The notes under the pieces: model-generated
What the model saw: the letters and a program-made list of their open reading frames with translations, nothing else
Databases searched by the model: none
Told to the model about the DNA's origin: nothing
Source of the DNA: Rhodobacteraceae bacterium SB2
GTDB taxonomy: Bacteria > Pseudomonadota > Alphaproteobacteria > Rhodobacterales > Rhodobacteraceae
DNA: 64,000 nucleotides
Direction: 5' to 3'
Assembly (NCBI GenBank): GCA_001642945.1
Contig: LGRT01000010.1
Coordinates: forward strand, 35,129 to 99,128
Shown: positions 1-9,548 of the stretch, piece after piece
How positions within the stretch are numbered: the stretch's first letter is position 1
Layout: each line of letters starts with the position of its first letter
Program-made: the position numbers and the translations under genes

Positions 1-893
1 CGGCCAATCGCCCTTTGGCCGATTTAACTTGGATGCGCGTTGGTGGCCCCGCTGATTACTTTTTTCTTCCAGAAAGCAAAGAAGATTTATCGCATTTTAT
101 CAAATATTTATGCAGCCATATTGATGTTTTTCCGATGGGGGTTGGAAGCAATGTGATTGTGCGTGATGGTGGGGTGCGCGCTGTTGTCATACGGTTGGGG
201 CGCGCGTTTAATCACATTGAAATTTCGGGCAATCAAATCAGGGTTGGCGCGGCCGTTCTGGATGCGCATCTTGCCAAACAGGCGGCACAAGCTGGGCTAG
301 ATCTGACGTTCTTGCGCACCATACCCGGTGCGGTTGGCGGCGCTGTGAAAATGAATGCGGGCTGTTATGGCACCTATGTGGCCGATGTTTTGGAAACCGT
401 TGAGGTGGTGTTGCGCTCTGGTGCGTCCAAAACCTTACCCGCTAAAGATCTTAATTTGCGGTATCGCGCTAGCGATCTTCCCGCGGGTTGTGTTATTACG
501 GCCGCCACGTTTCGCGCCAAGGCAGGTCATCCAAAGGATTTGGCCGCGCGCATGCAAGATCAGCTGCTCAGGCGGGATCAATCGCAACCGACAAAGCTGC
601 GCAGCGCGGGCAGCACGTTTCGCAATCCGGCCGGGTTCTCCAGCACGGGGCAGCCTGATGATGATCACAGCTTAAAGGCATGGAAAGTGATTGATGAGGC
701 GGGCTTGCGCGGCGCGCGCATCGGCGGCGCGCAAATCAGCCCGCAGCACGCAAATTTTATGATCAATACCGGAGATGCCAGCGCCAAAGATTTAGAAGAT
801 TTGGGCGAAATGGTGCGAAAAAAGGTTTTCCAATCCAGCGGAATACAGCTAGAGTGGGAGATTATGCGGGTTGGTGATCATCAACCGGAATGA
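1..893 (+). CDS. murB: UDP-N-acetylenolpyruvoylglucosamine reductase MurB (5' end cut by window)
   Basis: MurB reduces UDP-GlcNAc-enolpyruvate to UDP-MurNAc with FAD and NADPH in the cytoplasmic stage of peptidoglycan synthesis. The reading frame is already open at base 3 (A-N-R-P-L-A-D-L...), so the start codon lies just outside the window and roughly 10-20 residues are missing. Visible family marks are the FAD-binding [11 protein letters not shown] segment, [12 protein letters not shown], the [15 protein letters not shown] motif, the SAGSTFRNP motif with the proton-donating serine, and a C-terminal [19 protein letters not shown] block. An internal TTG at 15 could be mistaken for the start, but homology continues upstream of it. 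ddl follows after about 58 bases on the same strand, as in the standard dcw cluster. Confidence 0.95.
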   Translation, partial: ANRPLADLTWMRVGGPADYFFLPESKEDLSHFIKYLCSHIDVFPMGVGSNVIVRDGGVRAVVIRLGRAFNHIEISGNQIRVGAAVLDAHLAKQAAQAGLDLTFLRTIPGAVGGAVKMNAGCYGTYVADVLETVEVVLRSGASKTLPAKDLNLRYRASDLPAGCVITAATFRAKAGHPKDLAARMQDQLLRRDQSQPTKLRSAGSTFRNPAGFSSTGQPDDDHSLKAWKVIDEAGLRGARIGGAQISPQHANFMINTGDASAKDLEDLGEMVRKKVFQSSGIQLEWEIMRVGDHQPE

Positions 894-951
894 CGCCTGA
901 AAACAGGCGCGAATAAATCGGCTCACAGGGCCGGGTAAAGGCGAAGCGGGT

Positions 952-1866
952 ATGTCGAGCAGGGCAACCCAAAAAGTGGCAATGTTAATGGGGGGGCTTT
1001 CCGCCGAGCGCGGAGTCTCTCTTGTCAGCGGGCGCGAATGCGCTGCCGCTTTGCGGGGCGAAGGATTTGAGGTAATTGAGCTGGACGCTGGCGCAGATCT
1101 TGCCCAGCGGCTTGAGGATCTGCGCCCCGATGTTGCGTTCAATGCGCTGCATGGTCGCTGGGGTGAGGATGGCGCGGTTCAAGGCCTTCTTGAATGGTTG
1201 AAAATCCCCTACACGCATTCGGGTGTTTTGGCCTCTGCTTTGGGAATGGATAAGCAGCGCTCAAAAAAAGCGTTTGTTGAGGCGGGGCTGCCCGTGGTCG
1301 ACAGTAAAATCGTAGCAAAATCAGATGCCGCCAGCCAGTTTTTGCTGCCCGCTCCTTACGTGATCAAGCCCAATAATGAAGGCTCGTCTGTTGGGATATA
1401 TTTCGTTCAAGACGGGGCTAACGTTTTGCCGGATCTTGGCGATGACTTGCCCGATCTAGTTATGATAGAGCGGTTCGTGCCGGGGCGTGAATTAACCACC
1501 ACCGTGCTAGATGATCAAGCCTTGGCTGTCACGGATATTATCACCGAAAAATGGTATGATTATGCCGCCAAATATCATCCGGGGGGGTCCCGCCATGTGG
1601 TGCCAGCGGATGTGCCGGCTGAGATCACTGCCGCCTGTTTGGAGTATGCGCTGCGCGCGCATCAAGCGTTGGGGTGCCGCGGTTTGAGCCGAACTGATTT
1701 TCGCTGGGATGAAACGAAAGGGCTAGAAGGGTTGATCTTGCTCGAAACAAATACGCAACCGGGCATGACCCCCACCTCGCTAAGCCCCGAACAAGCTGCC
1801 AGCGTTGGCATTGGCTTTGGGGCGCTGTGTCGGCGTATCGTGGAGGATGCTGGATGCGATCGCTGA
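952..1866 (+). CDS. ddl: D-alanine--D-alanine ligase
   Basis: An ATP-grasp enzyme joining two D-alanines to give the D-Ala-D-Ala terminus of the peptidoglycan stem peptide. The 304-residue length is normal. Visible marks are the N-terminal MLMGGLSAERGVSL strand-loop, ALHGRWGEDG, the ATP-grasp stretch IKPNNEGSSVGIY, and the C-terminal metal/active-site segment LLETNTQPGMTPTSL. The first residues (MSSRATQK) are poorly conserved, so the start could be a few codons later, but the ATG at 952 follows a purine-rich stretch. The 3' end overlaps the preferred ftsQ start by 13 bases, suggesting translational coupling. Confidence 0.96.
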   Translation: MSSRATQKVAMLMGGLSAERGVSLVSGRECAAALRGEGFEVIELDAGADLAQRLEDLRPDVAFNALHGRWGEDGAVQGLLEWLKIPYTHSGVLASALGMDKQRSKKAFVEAGLPVVDSKIVAKSDAASQFLLPAPYVIKPNNEGSSVGIYFVQDGANVLPDLGDDLPDLVMIERFVPGRELTTTVLDDQALAVTDIITEKWYDYAAKYHPGGSRHVVPADVPAEITAACLEYALRAHQALGCRGLSRTDFRWDETKGLEGLILLETNTQPGMTPTSLSPEQAASVGIGFGALCRRIVEDAGCDR

Positions 1867-2732
1867 TTGGCAGGCCGAAGCGGCAAGAGGATCCTGCACC
1901 CTCGCGGCTGGCCTATCGTCTGCACAGGATTATGCTGCGGCCGGTCTTAAGATTTGCAGTGATTTACGGGCTGCCCGTCGGTCTAATGCTGGCCGCGCTT
2001 GGGGTTTATTTTGGCGATCAGCAGCGCCGGGATGCGGTGCGTTTGATTTACAATCAGGCGGCTACGCTGTTTGTCGAGCGACCCGAATTCATGATTGATT
2101 TAATGTCGATCAGCGGCGCCAGCGATGATGTGGCGCAAGATATTCGCGAGGTTTTGAATATTGATTTTCCGATCAGTTCTTTTGATTTGGACTCTGCGCA
2201 GATGCGCGAAACGATCTTGGGGCTCGATCCTGTAAAAGAAGCACGGGTGAATGTACACTGGGGCGAGATGGTCCAGATCGAGATAGAAGAGCGGCGTCCG
2301 GCTATTATTTGGCGCCGCCGCGAGGCGCTTGAATTGCTGGATGAAACTGGCGCCTACGTTCGCACTGCGTCCTCGCGGCTGGATTACCCGCAGCTGAATT
2401 TGATCGCGGGCGCCGGGGCGGATCAACATGTGGCCCAAGCCTTGGCACTTTACGCTGCGGCGCGCCCCTTAGCAGAGCGGTTGCGGGGTATGGTTTACGT
2501 GGGGCAGAGACGCTGGGATGTTGCCTTGGATCGCGATCAACGCTTGATGTTGCCCGAACGCGATCCTGTGCAAGCCTTAGAGCGCATCATTGGCTTGGAT
2601 CAGGCGCAAGATCTTTTGGCCCGCGATATTGAAGTGGTGGATATGCGCCTTGAAAAACGAATGACCTTGCGCCTTGGAGAAGAGGCGCTTTTGGGATCTC
2701 AGGACGTGATACAGATGAAGACTGGAGACTAA
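1854..2732 (+). CDS. ftsQ: Cell division protein FtsQ
   Basis: A bitopic divisome protein that links early and late division proteins through its periplasmic POTRA and beta domains. I chose the ATG at 1854 over the in-frame upstream start at 1827 because it has a GGAGG ribosome-binding site at 1842-1846. It also gives the family-like N-terminus MRSLIGRPKRQEDPAPSRLA, followed by one transmembrane segment at about residues 30-50 and then a periplasmic domain. The start lies inside the end of ddl. ftsA begins two bases after the stop codon, so ddl-ftsQ-ftsA are almost certainly co-transcribed. The protein is 292 residues, close to the usual alphaproteobacterial length. Confidence 0.93.
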   Translation: MRSLIGRPKRQEDPAPSRLAYRLHRIMLRPVLRFAVIYGLPVGLMLAALGVYFGDQQRRDAVRLIYNQAATLFVERPEFMIDLMSISGASDDVAQDIREVLNIDFPISSFDLDSAQMRETILGLDPVKEARVNVHWGEMVQIEIEERRPAIIWRRREALELLDETGAYVRTASSRLDYPQLNLIAGAGADQHVAQALALYAAARPLAERLRGMVYVGQRRWDVALDRDQRLMLPERDPVQALERIIGLDQAQDLLARDIEVVDMRLEKRMTLRLGEEALLGSQDVIQMKTGD

Positions 2733-2734
2733 AG

Positions 2735-4069
2735 ATGGCAGGGCTTTATGAATCTCAACGTGCTATGCGGGCGATGCGCAAAGCAGCATTGCAGCGTGGA
2801 GTGATCGCTGTTTTGGATATGGGCACTGCGAAAATTGGATGTTTTATCCTGCGCTTTGAAGGCAGCGGGGCCTCTGAGGGCTTTGATGGGGTCGGCTCGT
2901 TGGCGGGGCAATCCGAGTTTCGCGTGGTGGGCGCGGCAACCACCCAGTCTCGCGGTGTGGAATTTGGCGAGATTATATCGATGCCTCAAGCCGAGCGCGC
3001 CATTCGTACGGTTTTACAATCCGCGCAGAAAATGGCGCGGTTGCATGTGGATCACGTGATTGCCTGCTTTTCAGGCGGCGCCCCGCGGTCTTATGGCGTG
3101 ACGGGCGAGGTCAACGTGGAAAGTCAAATCGTTCAAGATCAAGATGTGGCCCGCGTTTTAGCAGCGTGTGATATCCCTGAATTTGGAGAGGGTCGCGAGG
3201 TTTTGCACGCGCAGCCGGTTAATTTCGTTTTGGATCAACGCAGCGGCCTGTCAGATCCGCGCGATCAAATTGGCAACGTGTTGGGCGCGGATATGCATAT
3301 GCTGACCGTTTCTGAAAAAGCCATTCATGATCTGGCCTATTGCGTGAAGCGCTGCGACCTTGAATTGGCGGGCGTCGCTTCTTCTGCTTATGTGTCTGGG
3401 GTTTCGTCTTTGGTCGAAGATGAGCAAGAGCTTGGCGGGGCCTGTATTGATATCGGCGGCGGGACGTCAAGCGTATCGATTTTTATGAAAAAGCACATGA
3501 TTTACGCCGATACGGTCAGGCTAGGCGGTGACCATATTACGCGGGATATCTCGATGGGCTTGCAAGTTCCTATGGCGCTGGCAGAGCGGATTAAAACCAT
3601 GCATGGAGGGCTGATTGCCACCGGTATGGATGACCGGGATATGATCGAAATGGGCGGCGATACCGGCGATTGGGAACGGGATCGACGGATGGTCAGCCGC
3701 GCCGAGTTGATCGGTATTATACGGCCAAGAATGGAAGAAATTTTTGAAGATATAAGAGCCTGCTTGGATGCTGCCGGGTTTGATCATCTGCCCGCGCAGC
3801 AAATCGTGCTGACGGGCGGTGGCAGCCAGATCCCGGGTATAGATGATTTAGCCAGCCGGTTGTTGGGCCAACAAGTGCGCTTGGGCAGACCGTTGCGCAT
3901 TCACGGATTGCCGCCAGCATACGCGGGCGCCAATTGCGCCGGTTTGGTCGGTTTAAGTCTTTTTGCCGCCCATCCGCAAGATGAATGGTGGGATTTTGAG
4001 ATGACAACCGCGCGCTATCCGACTCGCTCTTTGAAACGAGCAATGCGCTGGTTTAAAGATAATTGGTAG
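2735..4069 (+). CDS. ftsA: Cell division protein FtsA
   Basis: An actin-like ATPase that tethers FtsZ filaments to the inner membrane. Phosphate-binding motifs are visible at VLDMGTAKIGC near the N-terminus and GACIDIGGGTSSV in the middle, and an adenosine motif VLTGGGSQIPGI lies towards the C-terminus. The last residues (RSLKRAMRWFKDNW) form the basic amphipathic membrane-targeting helix. The start at 2735 is preceded by GGAGACTAAAG and sits two bases after the ftsQ stop codon. About 165 bases separate it from ftsZ, leaving room for a separate ftsZ promoter. Length (444 residues) is typical for Rhodobacteraceae. Confidence 0.97.
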   Translation: MAGLYESQRAMRAMRKAALQRGVIAVLDMGTAKIGCFILRFEGSGASEGFDGVGSLAGQSEFRVVGAATTQSRGVEFGEIISMPQAERAIRTVLQSAQKMARLHVDHVIACFSGGAPRSYGVTGEVNVESQIVQDQDVARVLAACDIPEFGEGREVLHAQPVNFVLDQRSGLSDPRDQIGNVLGADMHMLTVSEKAIHDLAYCVKRCDLELAGVASSAYVSGVSSLVEDEQELGGACIDIGGGTSSVSIFMKKHMIYADTVRLGGDHITRDISMGLQVPMALAERIKTMHGGLIATGMDDRDMIEMGGDTGDWERDRRMVSRAELIGIIRPRMEEIFEDIRACLDAAGFDHLPAQQIVLTGGGSQIPGIDDLASRLLGQQVRLGRPLRIHGLPPAYAGANCAGLVGLSLFAAHPQDEWWDFEMTTARYPTRSLKRAMRWFKDNW

Positions 4070-4234
4070 AGCTTAGCGGAAGGCTGGCGCCTAGATCGGG
4101 TGTTATGGGCACAAAATCGCCCATATTTAGCGGGTAGATCGTAATTTTGCGTGACCTTTTGAATTTATTTAGCTACCATTCACGTAATAATTAAAAATGT
4201 TCCCAAAATGGGACAAATCACAGGCGGATTAACC

Positions 4235-5803
4235 ATGACATTGAAACTTTCAGTGCCCCAATATGATGAACTAAAACCCAGAATTACCGTTTTTGGCGTT
4301 GGTGGCGCTGGCGGTAATGCGGTCAATAACATGATCAGCAAAGAGCTGGATGGCGTTGAATTTGTCGTTGCGAACACCGATGCACAGGCGCTGCAGCAAA
4401 GCCAATCAAGCACGCGTATCCAGTTGGGTGTGAAAGTGACCGAGGGTTTGGGCGCGGGCGCACGGGCGTCGGTTGGATCTGCCGCTGCTGAAGAAAGCAT
4501 CGAACAAATCGTCGATAATTTGGCGGGATCGCATATGTGTTTTATCACGGCAGGAATGGGGGGCGGAACGGGCACGGGCGCGGCACCGATCATCGCGCAA
4601 GCCGCGCGCGAACTTGGGGTGCTTACAGTTGGGGTTGTTACCAAGCCGTTTCAGTTTGAAGGTGCCAAGCGGATGCGTCAGGCTGAAGAGGGCGTCGAGG
4701 CACTGCAAAAGATGGTTGATACGCTGATCATCATCCCGAACCAGAATTTATTCCGTCTGGCGAATGAAAAAACCACCTTTACAGATGCGTTCAGCATGGC
4801 GGATGACGTCTTGTATCAGGGCGTCAAAGGCGTCACCGATCTGATGGTACGCCCCGGCTTGATCAATTTGGACTTTGCCGATGTCCGCGCCGTAATGGAT
4901 GAAATGGGCAAGGCGATGATGGGCACAGGCGAAGCGGAGGGCGAAGACCGCGCTATTCAGGCGGCTGAAAAAGCAATTGCCAATCCACTGCTCGATGAAA
5001 TCAGTCTGAACGGCGCACGCGGCGTTTTGATCAACATCACCGGTGGCCAAGATTTAACCTTGTTTGAGTTGGATGAGGCGGCCAATCGGGTGCGCGAGGA
5101 AGTGGATGCGGATGCCAATATCATCGTCGGTTCAACGTTGGACACGGAGATGGCGGGTAAAATGCGGGTTTCAGTCGTTGCCACTGGCATTGACGTGAGC
5201 GAAAGCAGCAATGAAATTCCCCAACCACGCCGGAGAATGGCTGAGCCCTTGGTCGCTGCTGAGCAGGCTGCCGAGCTTACTTTGGCGCAGGAGCGCGAGC
5301 CAGAGCTGACGGTGCCCGCTGCGCCCGAGGCGGATTTATTCGCGGATGCCGGAAGCGCACATGATGTGGATGAGGCGCTTGCGCCGCATGACGAGAGATT
5401 GGGGGGACAGGATGACAGCCTGCCGCCTCCTGCCTATCAAGGGCAACCGGCCGCGCCGCTTCAATTGGGCGAAGATACGGCGGTGCGCGTCTCTGCGGCC
5501 GGTGTGCCAACCGATGAAGCGATGGCGCGCCTTCGGGCTGCGGTGAAAACCACCCCCGCCTCGGCGCAACCTCAAAGTCAGGTTGAAGAAGAACCTGCGG
5601 CTTCCGAGCGTCCGCGGTTTGGAATTGGATCTCTTATCAACCGCATGTCGGGTGCAGAAAGTGATCGTTCGAGCGTGGCCACAGCCCCTGCAGCGCCGCA
5701 AGAAACACCCGTTTCGCGCGCTCCAACAGCAGAAGCGGCAGAGCCGCCTTTAGAACAAGAGCGGATCGAAGTGCCCGCCTTTTTGCGCCGTCAGGCGAAC
5801 TAA
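4235..5803 (+). CDS. ftsZ: Cell division GTPase FtsZ
   Basis: The tubulin-like GTPase that forms the Z ring. Visible are [17 protein letters not shown] at the N-terminus, the tubulin signature [10 protein letters not shown], the catalytic T7-loop region [11 protein letters not shown], and the C-terminal conserved peptide EVPAFLRRQ that binds FtsA and other partners. After about residue 320 there is a long acidic, proline- and alanine-rich linker of roughly 190 residues, as in many alphaproteobacteria; this explains the 522-residue length. The ATG at 4235 is preferred over an in-frame ATG at 4208 because it follows a GGCGGA ribosome-binding site and gives the family N-terminus [15 protein letters not shown]. 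An imperfect inverted repeat (TGTTCCCAAAATGGGACA, 4198-4215) lies just upstream. Confidence 0.97.
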   Translation: MTLKLSVPQYDELKPRITVFGVGGAGGNAVNNMISKELDGVEFVVANTDAQALQQSQSSTRIQLGVKVTEGLGAGARASVGSAAAEESIEQIVDNLAGSHMCFITAGMGGGTGTGAAPIIAQAARELGVLTVGVVTKPFQFEGAKRMRQAEEGVEALQKMVDTLIIIPNQNLFRLANEKTTFTDAFSMADDVLYQGVKGVTDLMVRPGLINLDFADVRAVMDEMGKAMMGTGEAEGEDRAIQAAEKAIANPLLDEISLNGARGVLINITGGQDLTLFELDEAANRVREEVDADANIIVGSTLDTEMAGKMRVSVVATGIDVSESSNEIPQPRRRMAEPLVAAEQAAELTLAQEREPELTVPAAPEADLFADAGSAHDVDEALAPHDERLGGQDDSLPPPAYQGQPAAPLQLGEDTAVRVSAAGVPTDEAMARLRAAVKTTPASAQPQSQVEEEPAASERPRFGIGSLINRMSGAESDRSSVATAPAAPQETPVSRAPTAEAAEPPLEQERIEVPAFLRRQAN

Positions 5804-5825
5804 ATCCATCGATATGTCAAGCATT

Positions 5826-5850
5826 GCATCCCCTCTTTTGATGGGGATGC
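5826..5850 (+). repeat. Perfect 8-bp stem hairpin between ftsZ and lpxC
   Basis: GCATCCCC (5826-5833) and GGGGATGC (5843-5850) are perfect inverted arms around a 9-base loop. No T-run follows, so it is not a standard intrinsic terminator. It may stabilise the upstream mRNA or attenuate read-through into lpxC. Confidence 0.45.
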
Positions 5851-5988
5851 GCTCGCGCAATAAATAATTGGGCAAATTCGTGCTGGTTTTGAGCGACCAT
5901 GTTTCAGTGCGTAACAAAGTTTGAATTGTGATTGTTGGCCCATTTAAGGTAAAAGCGTTGCAAATCATAAAAGAGTTTTGGGGTTAAA

Positions 5989-6909
5989 TTGCAAACCACT
6001 GTTTCTAAGGTTCTGGTCTTTCGCGGCATTGGGTTGCATTCCGGTGAGGAGGTCGAGCTTAAACTTTGCCCGGCCCCCGCGAATTTCGGCCTCTGTTTTT
6101 TCCGCAGCGATGTAGAAATTGGGGATTGCGCTATTCCGGCCCGCTGGGACAGGGTTGAGCAATCTCCATTATGCACAAAGCTGGTGAATGAAGCGGGTAT
6201 ATCTGTTTCAACCGTAGAGCATCTGCTCTCGGCGCTGGCGGGCTGCGGTGTGCATAACGCACGGATTGAAATTAACGGCCCTGAAGTGCCCATTCTTGAT
6301 GGCAGCGCGGTTCCGTTTGTGCGCCAGATATTGGCAGACCCGCTGACGCAATTGGATCAGCCTGTCGAGGCGATCCGGATTTTGAAAGACATTGAATTTA
6401 AAACCGATCAGGGTTGGGCGCGTTTGGTTCCCAGTGATGTTCCCAAGATGAGCTTTCATATCGATTTTAAAGACGCTGCGATCGGCGTGCAAAGCAAATC
6501 GATTAATATGTCAAACGGTTCTTTTGTGCGCGAGTTATGCGACAGCCGTACCTTTTGCCGCAGCGTGGATGTTGAGACGATGCGCGCGAATGGGTTGGCG
6601 CGGGGTGGCAGTTTGGAAAATGCCGTGGTGGTTGACGGCGCAAAAGTGCTAAGCCCCGGTGGTTTACGGCACGCCGATGAAGCCGTGCGGCATAAAATGC
6701 TTGATGCTTTGGGTGATTTAACCTTAAGTGGTGCTCCGATCATTGGGCATTATATCGGGCATCGTGCCGGGCATGCGATCACCAATAACCTCTTATGCGT
6801 TTTGTTCGCCACGCCTGGAAGTTTTGAGCGCGTGTCTTGCAGCGATGATGTGTTGCAAATATTGCCCGGTATCGGGGCTTGTTTAGAAGAATATCGCGCA
6901 GCGTCTTAA
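5989..6909 (+). CDS. lpxC: UDP-3-O-acyl-N-acetylglucosamine deacetylase LpxC
   Basis: The zinc-dependent, committed step of lipid A synthesis. Visible are the N-terminal GIGLHSGEEVEL motif, the zinc/catalytic motif STVEHLLSAL, GPEVPILDGSA, and the C-terminal HKMLDALGDL motif with the second zinc-ligand set. The likely start is TTG at 5989, giving MQTTVSK..., which matches the usual family start. A stop codon (TAA, 5968) lies upstream in frame and no ATG or GTG lies between. The rare start codon and weak Shine-Dalgarno (GGGG at 5980-5983) fit a protein whose amount is kept low. It lies between ftsZ and bamD, the common alphaproteobacterial order. Length 306 residues is standard. Confidence 0.95.
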   Translation: MQTTVSKVLVFRGIGLHSGEEVELKLCPAPANFGLCFFRSDVEIGDCAIPARWDRVEQSPLCTKLVNEAGISVSTVEHLLSALAGCGVHNARIEINGPEVPILDGSAVPFVRQILADPLTQLDQPVEAIRILKDIEFKTDQGWARLVPSDVPKMSFHIDFKDAAIGVQSKSINMSNGSFVRELCDSRTFCRSVDVETMRANGLARGGSLENAVVVDGAKVLSPGGLRHADEAVRHKMLDALGDLTLSGAPIIGHYIGHRAGHAITNNLLCVLFATPGSFERVSCSDDVLQILPGIGACLEEYRAAS

Positions 6910-7007
6910 AGATCGCTCTTTTTGATCCCCTTGTTTTTATGTTACAACAACGCCATGAGGCCAAGTAGGATGCGGCTTTGTGATTTGTACAAAAGGGATG
7001 TTCGCGA

Positions 7008-7853
7008 ATGAAGGCATATGGGTTTCGCCACGGGATCGCCGCAGCGCTGTTGGGCGTTTTTTTATTGGCCGGATGTGAGGATGCTTTTAAAAGCCAAGAG
7101 CCTGAAAATCTTGAAAATTTCAGCCCTGAAGAGATTTTTAAGAAGGCTGAAATAGAGCTGAACAAGAAACGCTATGATCAAGGCGCGCAATATTTCAGTG
7201 AAATAGAGCGGCTCTATCCCTATTCTGAATGGGCCAAACGCGGCTTGATCATGCAAGCATTCGTTTATCATCAAGGCAAGAAATATGATGAAAGCCGCGC
7301 CGCAGCCCAGCGATATGTCGATTTTTTCCCAGCAGATGAAGATGCCGCTTATGCGCAATATCTTTTGGCGTTAAGCTATTACGATCAAATTTCGGATATT
7401 GGCCGCGATCAGGGGCTGACATTGCAGGCGCTTGAAGCGTTCCGCGTTGTGATTGAGCAATATCCCGAAAGCGATTATGCTGAACCCTCAAAATTGAAAT
7501 TTGATCTGGCGTTTAGCCATTTGGCCGCCAGGGAAATGGAAGTTGGGCGCTATTATTTGAAATCTGGGCATTATGGCGCGGCGGTGAATAGGTTTAGAGT
7601 GGTCGTTGAAGATTTTCAAACCACATCGCAAACCCCCGAGGCTTTGCATCGATTGGTGGAGGCCTATCTCTCGCTTGGTTTGGTGGATGAGGCCCAATCT
7701 GCGGCGGCGATTTTAGGGCATAATTATCAGTCAAGCGAATGGTATCGCGCCAGTTTCGCGCTGCTTAAATCGAAGGGCTATTCTCCAAAAGTATCGGGTA
7801 CGGGATGGCTGAGCAAAGTCTACCGACAAGTTGTAAAAGGCGAATGGCTGTGA
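7008..7853 (+). CDS. bamD: Outer membrane assembly lipoprotein BamD
   Basis: An essential lipoprotein of the BAM complex, which folds outer-membrane beta-barrel proteins. A short signal peptide ends in the lipobox LLAGC (Cys23). The rest is a run of tetratricopeptide repeats starting at about residue 40 (PEEIFKKAEIELNKKRYDQG, then YPYSEWAKRG and further helix pairs). The length of 281 residues is normal. It follows lpxC by about 100 bases and precedes recN by about 20 bases, a conserved alphaproteobacterial order. A GGGATG-containing stretch upstream of the ATG gives only a moderate ribosome-binding site. Confidence 0.95.
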   Translation: MKAYGFRHGIAAALLGVFLLAGCEDAFKSQEPENLENFSPEEIFKKAEIELNKKRYDQGAQYFSEIERLYPYSEWAKRGLIMQAFVYHQGKKYDESRAAAQRYVDFFPADEDAAYAQYLLALSYYDQISDIGRDQGLTLQALEAFRVVIEQYPESDYAEPSKLKFDLAFSHLAAREMEVGRYYLKSGHYGAAVNRFRVVVEDFQTTSQTPEALHRLVEAYLSLGLVDEAQSAAAILGHNYQSSEWYRASFALLKSKGYSPKVSGTGWLSKVYRQVVKGEWL

Positions 7854-7874
7854 TGAAGCAGACGGGCTAAGGCG

Positions 7875-9527
7875 ATGCTCAAAGGATTAGATATTCGCGA
7901 TATTTTGATTATTGATCATCTTGAGCTTTCGTTGAGGGCTGGCTTGAACGTGCTGACTGGAGAAACCGGGGCGGGAAAGTCTATTTTGCTTGATAGTTTG
8001 GGCTTCGTACTTGGCTGGCGCGGACCATCTGATTTGGTGCGCCAAGGGGCCGAGCAAGGTGAAGTAAGCGCGTGGTTTGATTTGCCCGATGACCACCCGG
8101 TTTTGGATTTACTCGAGCAGCATGGATTGCCTGTTTCGCAAGAGTTGATATTGCGGCGTATCAACGGGCGAGAGGGGCGTAAAACCGCCTGGATCAATGA
8201 CCGCCGGGTGTCAGGTGAATTGCTGCGCAAACTGTCCGAGCATTTGGTTGAACTACATGGCCAGCATGATGATCGGGGCTTGTTAAACGCCAAAGGGCAC
8301 CGCAATTTATTAGACGAATATGGCCAATATGGCGCTTTGAAAGCGGCGGTCGCCAAAGCTTGGGGCGAAAAAGAGCGCGCTCGCAAAGCGGTTGAACTGG
8401 AAAGCGAAGCGGTCACAGAGTTGCGCCGCGAAGAAGAGTTTCTGCGCCATGCGGTGGCTGAATTAAGCGCGCTGGATCCAAAACCTGGCGAGGCGGATGC
8501 GTTGGATGCGAAGCGGCGGTTGATGCAGGCCTCGACGCGGGTGCGCGCAGATGTGTCTAAAGCCCATCACGCGCTGGGGCGCGAGGGCGCCGAAGCTTTG
8601 CTGGATGATGCCCAGCGCTGGCTGCAAGAGGCTGCTGCACAGTTAAACGATGAATTAGACGCGCCGCTCGACAGTTTGTCGCGCGTGATGAATGACTTGC
8701 AAGATACGCTGAATGAGGTTGAAGCCTGTTTAGACGCAATCGGGTTTAACCCACATGAGCTTGAAACGCTTGAAGAGCGCTTGTTTGCGATGCGCGGCTT
8801 GGCGCGTAAGCATGATGTCCATGCCGATGCATTGGCTGACTTAGCCGGCGATTTAGAAGCGCGTTTGCTGCGTTTGGACGCCGGCGCAGACAATTTGAAC
8901 GCCCTGCGGGCAGCGCAAGCTGAAGCCGAAAACGTCTATGCTGCGCGGGCAGCAGAGTTGCAGCTTGCGCGCAGCGCTGCCGCCGAAAAGCTGGATCAAG
9001 CGATGGCCTTAGAATTGGCACCTCTGAAAATGGAGCGGGCAGTGTTTGAAACCAGACTGACCGCGGCCGCCGCAGGCCCTGAGGGGATTGATCAAATCGA
9101 TTTTTGCGTGGCCACCAATCCAGGCGCGCCGGCGGGGCCTTTGGGGAAAATTGCCTCTGGTGGTGAATTAAGCCGATTTTTATTGGCGCTGAAAGTGTGC
9201 CTCAATGCGGGTAATTCGCACGCAACTTTGATTTTTGATGAGATTGACCGCGGGGTCGGGGGGGCCACTGCCGATGCGGTGGGCCGACGTTTGGCAGAGC
9301 TGGCGCAATCCGGGCAAGTGCTGGTGGTCACGCATTCTGCACAGGTTGCCGCATTAGGTGATGCACAATTCCAAGTCAGCAAACATCAAACAGATAGCCA
9401 TACTGTCTCGCGGATCAAACAGCTTGATCGCGAAGAGCGCGTGGATGAGATTGCGCGTATGATTTCAGGAACGCAGGTTACGGATGCCGCGCGTGTGGCG
9501 GCTCAGACTCTGATCGCAGGGCGTTGA
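7875..9527 (+). CDS. recN: DNA repair ATPase RecN
   Basis: An SMC-like ATPase used in double-strand-break repair, thought to hold broken ends or sister chromatids together. The Walker A motif GETGAGKS is at residues 29-36. The central part is a long alanine- and glutamate-rich coiled coil (roughly residues 155-370). The C-terminal part has the ABC signature region (SGGELSRFLLALK) and the Walker B/D-loop LIFDEIDRGVGG. At 550 residues it is full length. It is the last gene of the rightward cluster; the next gene converges on it with only 21 bases between stop codons. Confidence 0.96.
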   Translation: MLKGLDIRDILIIDHLELSLRAGLNVLTGETGAGKSILLDSLGFVLGWRGPSDLVRQGAEQGEVSAWFDLPDDHPVLDLLEQHGLPVSQELILRRINGREGRKTAWINDRRVSGELLRKLSEHLVELHGQHDDRGLLNAKGHRNLLDEYGQYGALKAAVAKAWGEKERARKAVELESEAVTELRREEEFLRHAVAELSALDPKPGEADALDAKRRLMQASTRVRADVSKAHHALGREGAEALLDDAQRWLQEAAAQLNDELDAPLDSLSRVMNDLQDTLNEVEACLDAIGFNPHELETLEERLFAMRGLARKHDVHADALADLAGDLEARLLRLDAGADNLNALRAAQAEAENVYAARAAELQLARSAAAEKLDQAMALELAPLKMERAVFETRLTAAAAGPEGIDQIDFCVATNPGAPAGPLGKIASGGELSRFLLALKVCLNAGNSHATLIFDEIDRGVGGATADAVGRRLAELAQSGQVLVVTHSAQVAALGDAQFQVSKHQTDSHTVSRIKQLDREERVDEIARMISGTQVTDAARVAAQTLIAGR

Positions 9528-9548
9528 TCTGCACTGCGATCCGGCGCC

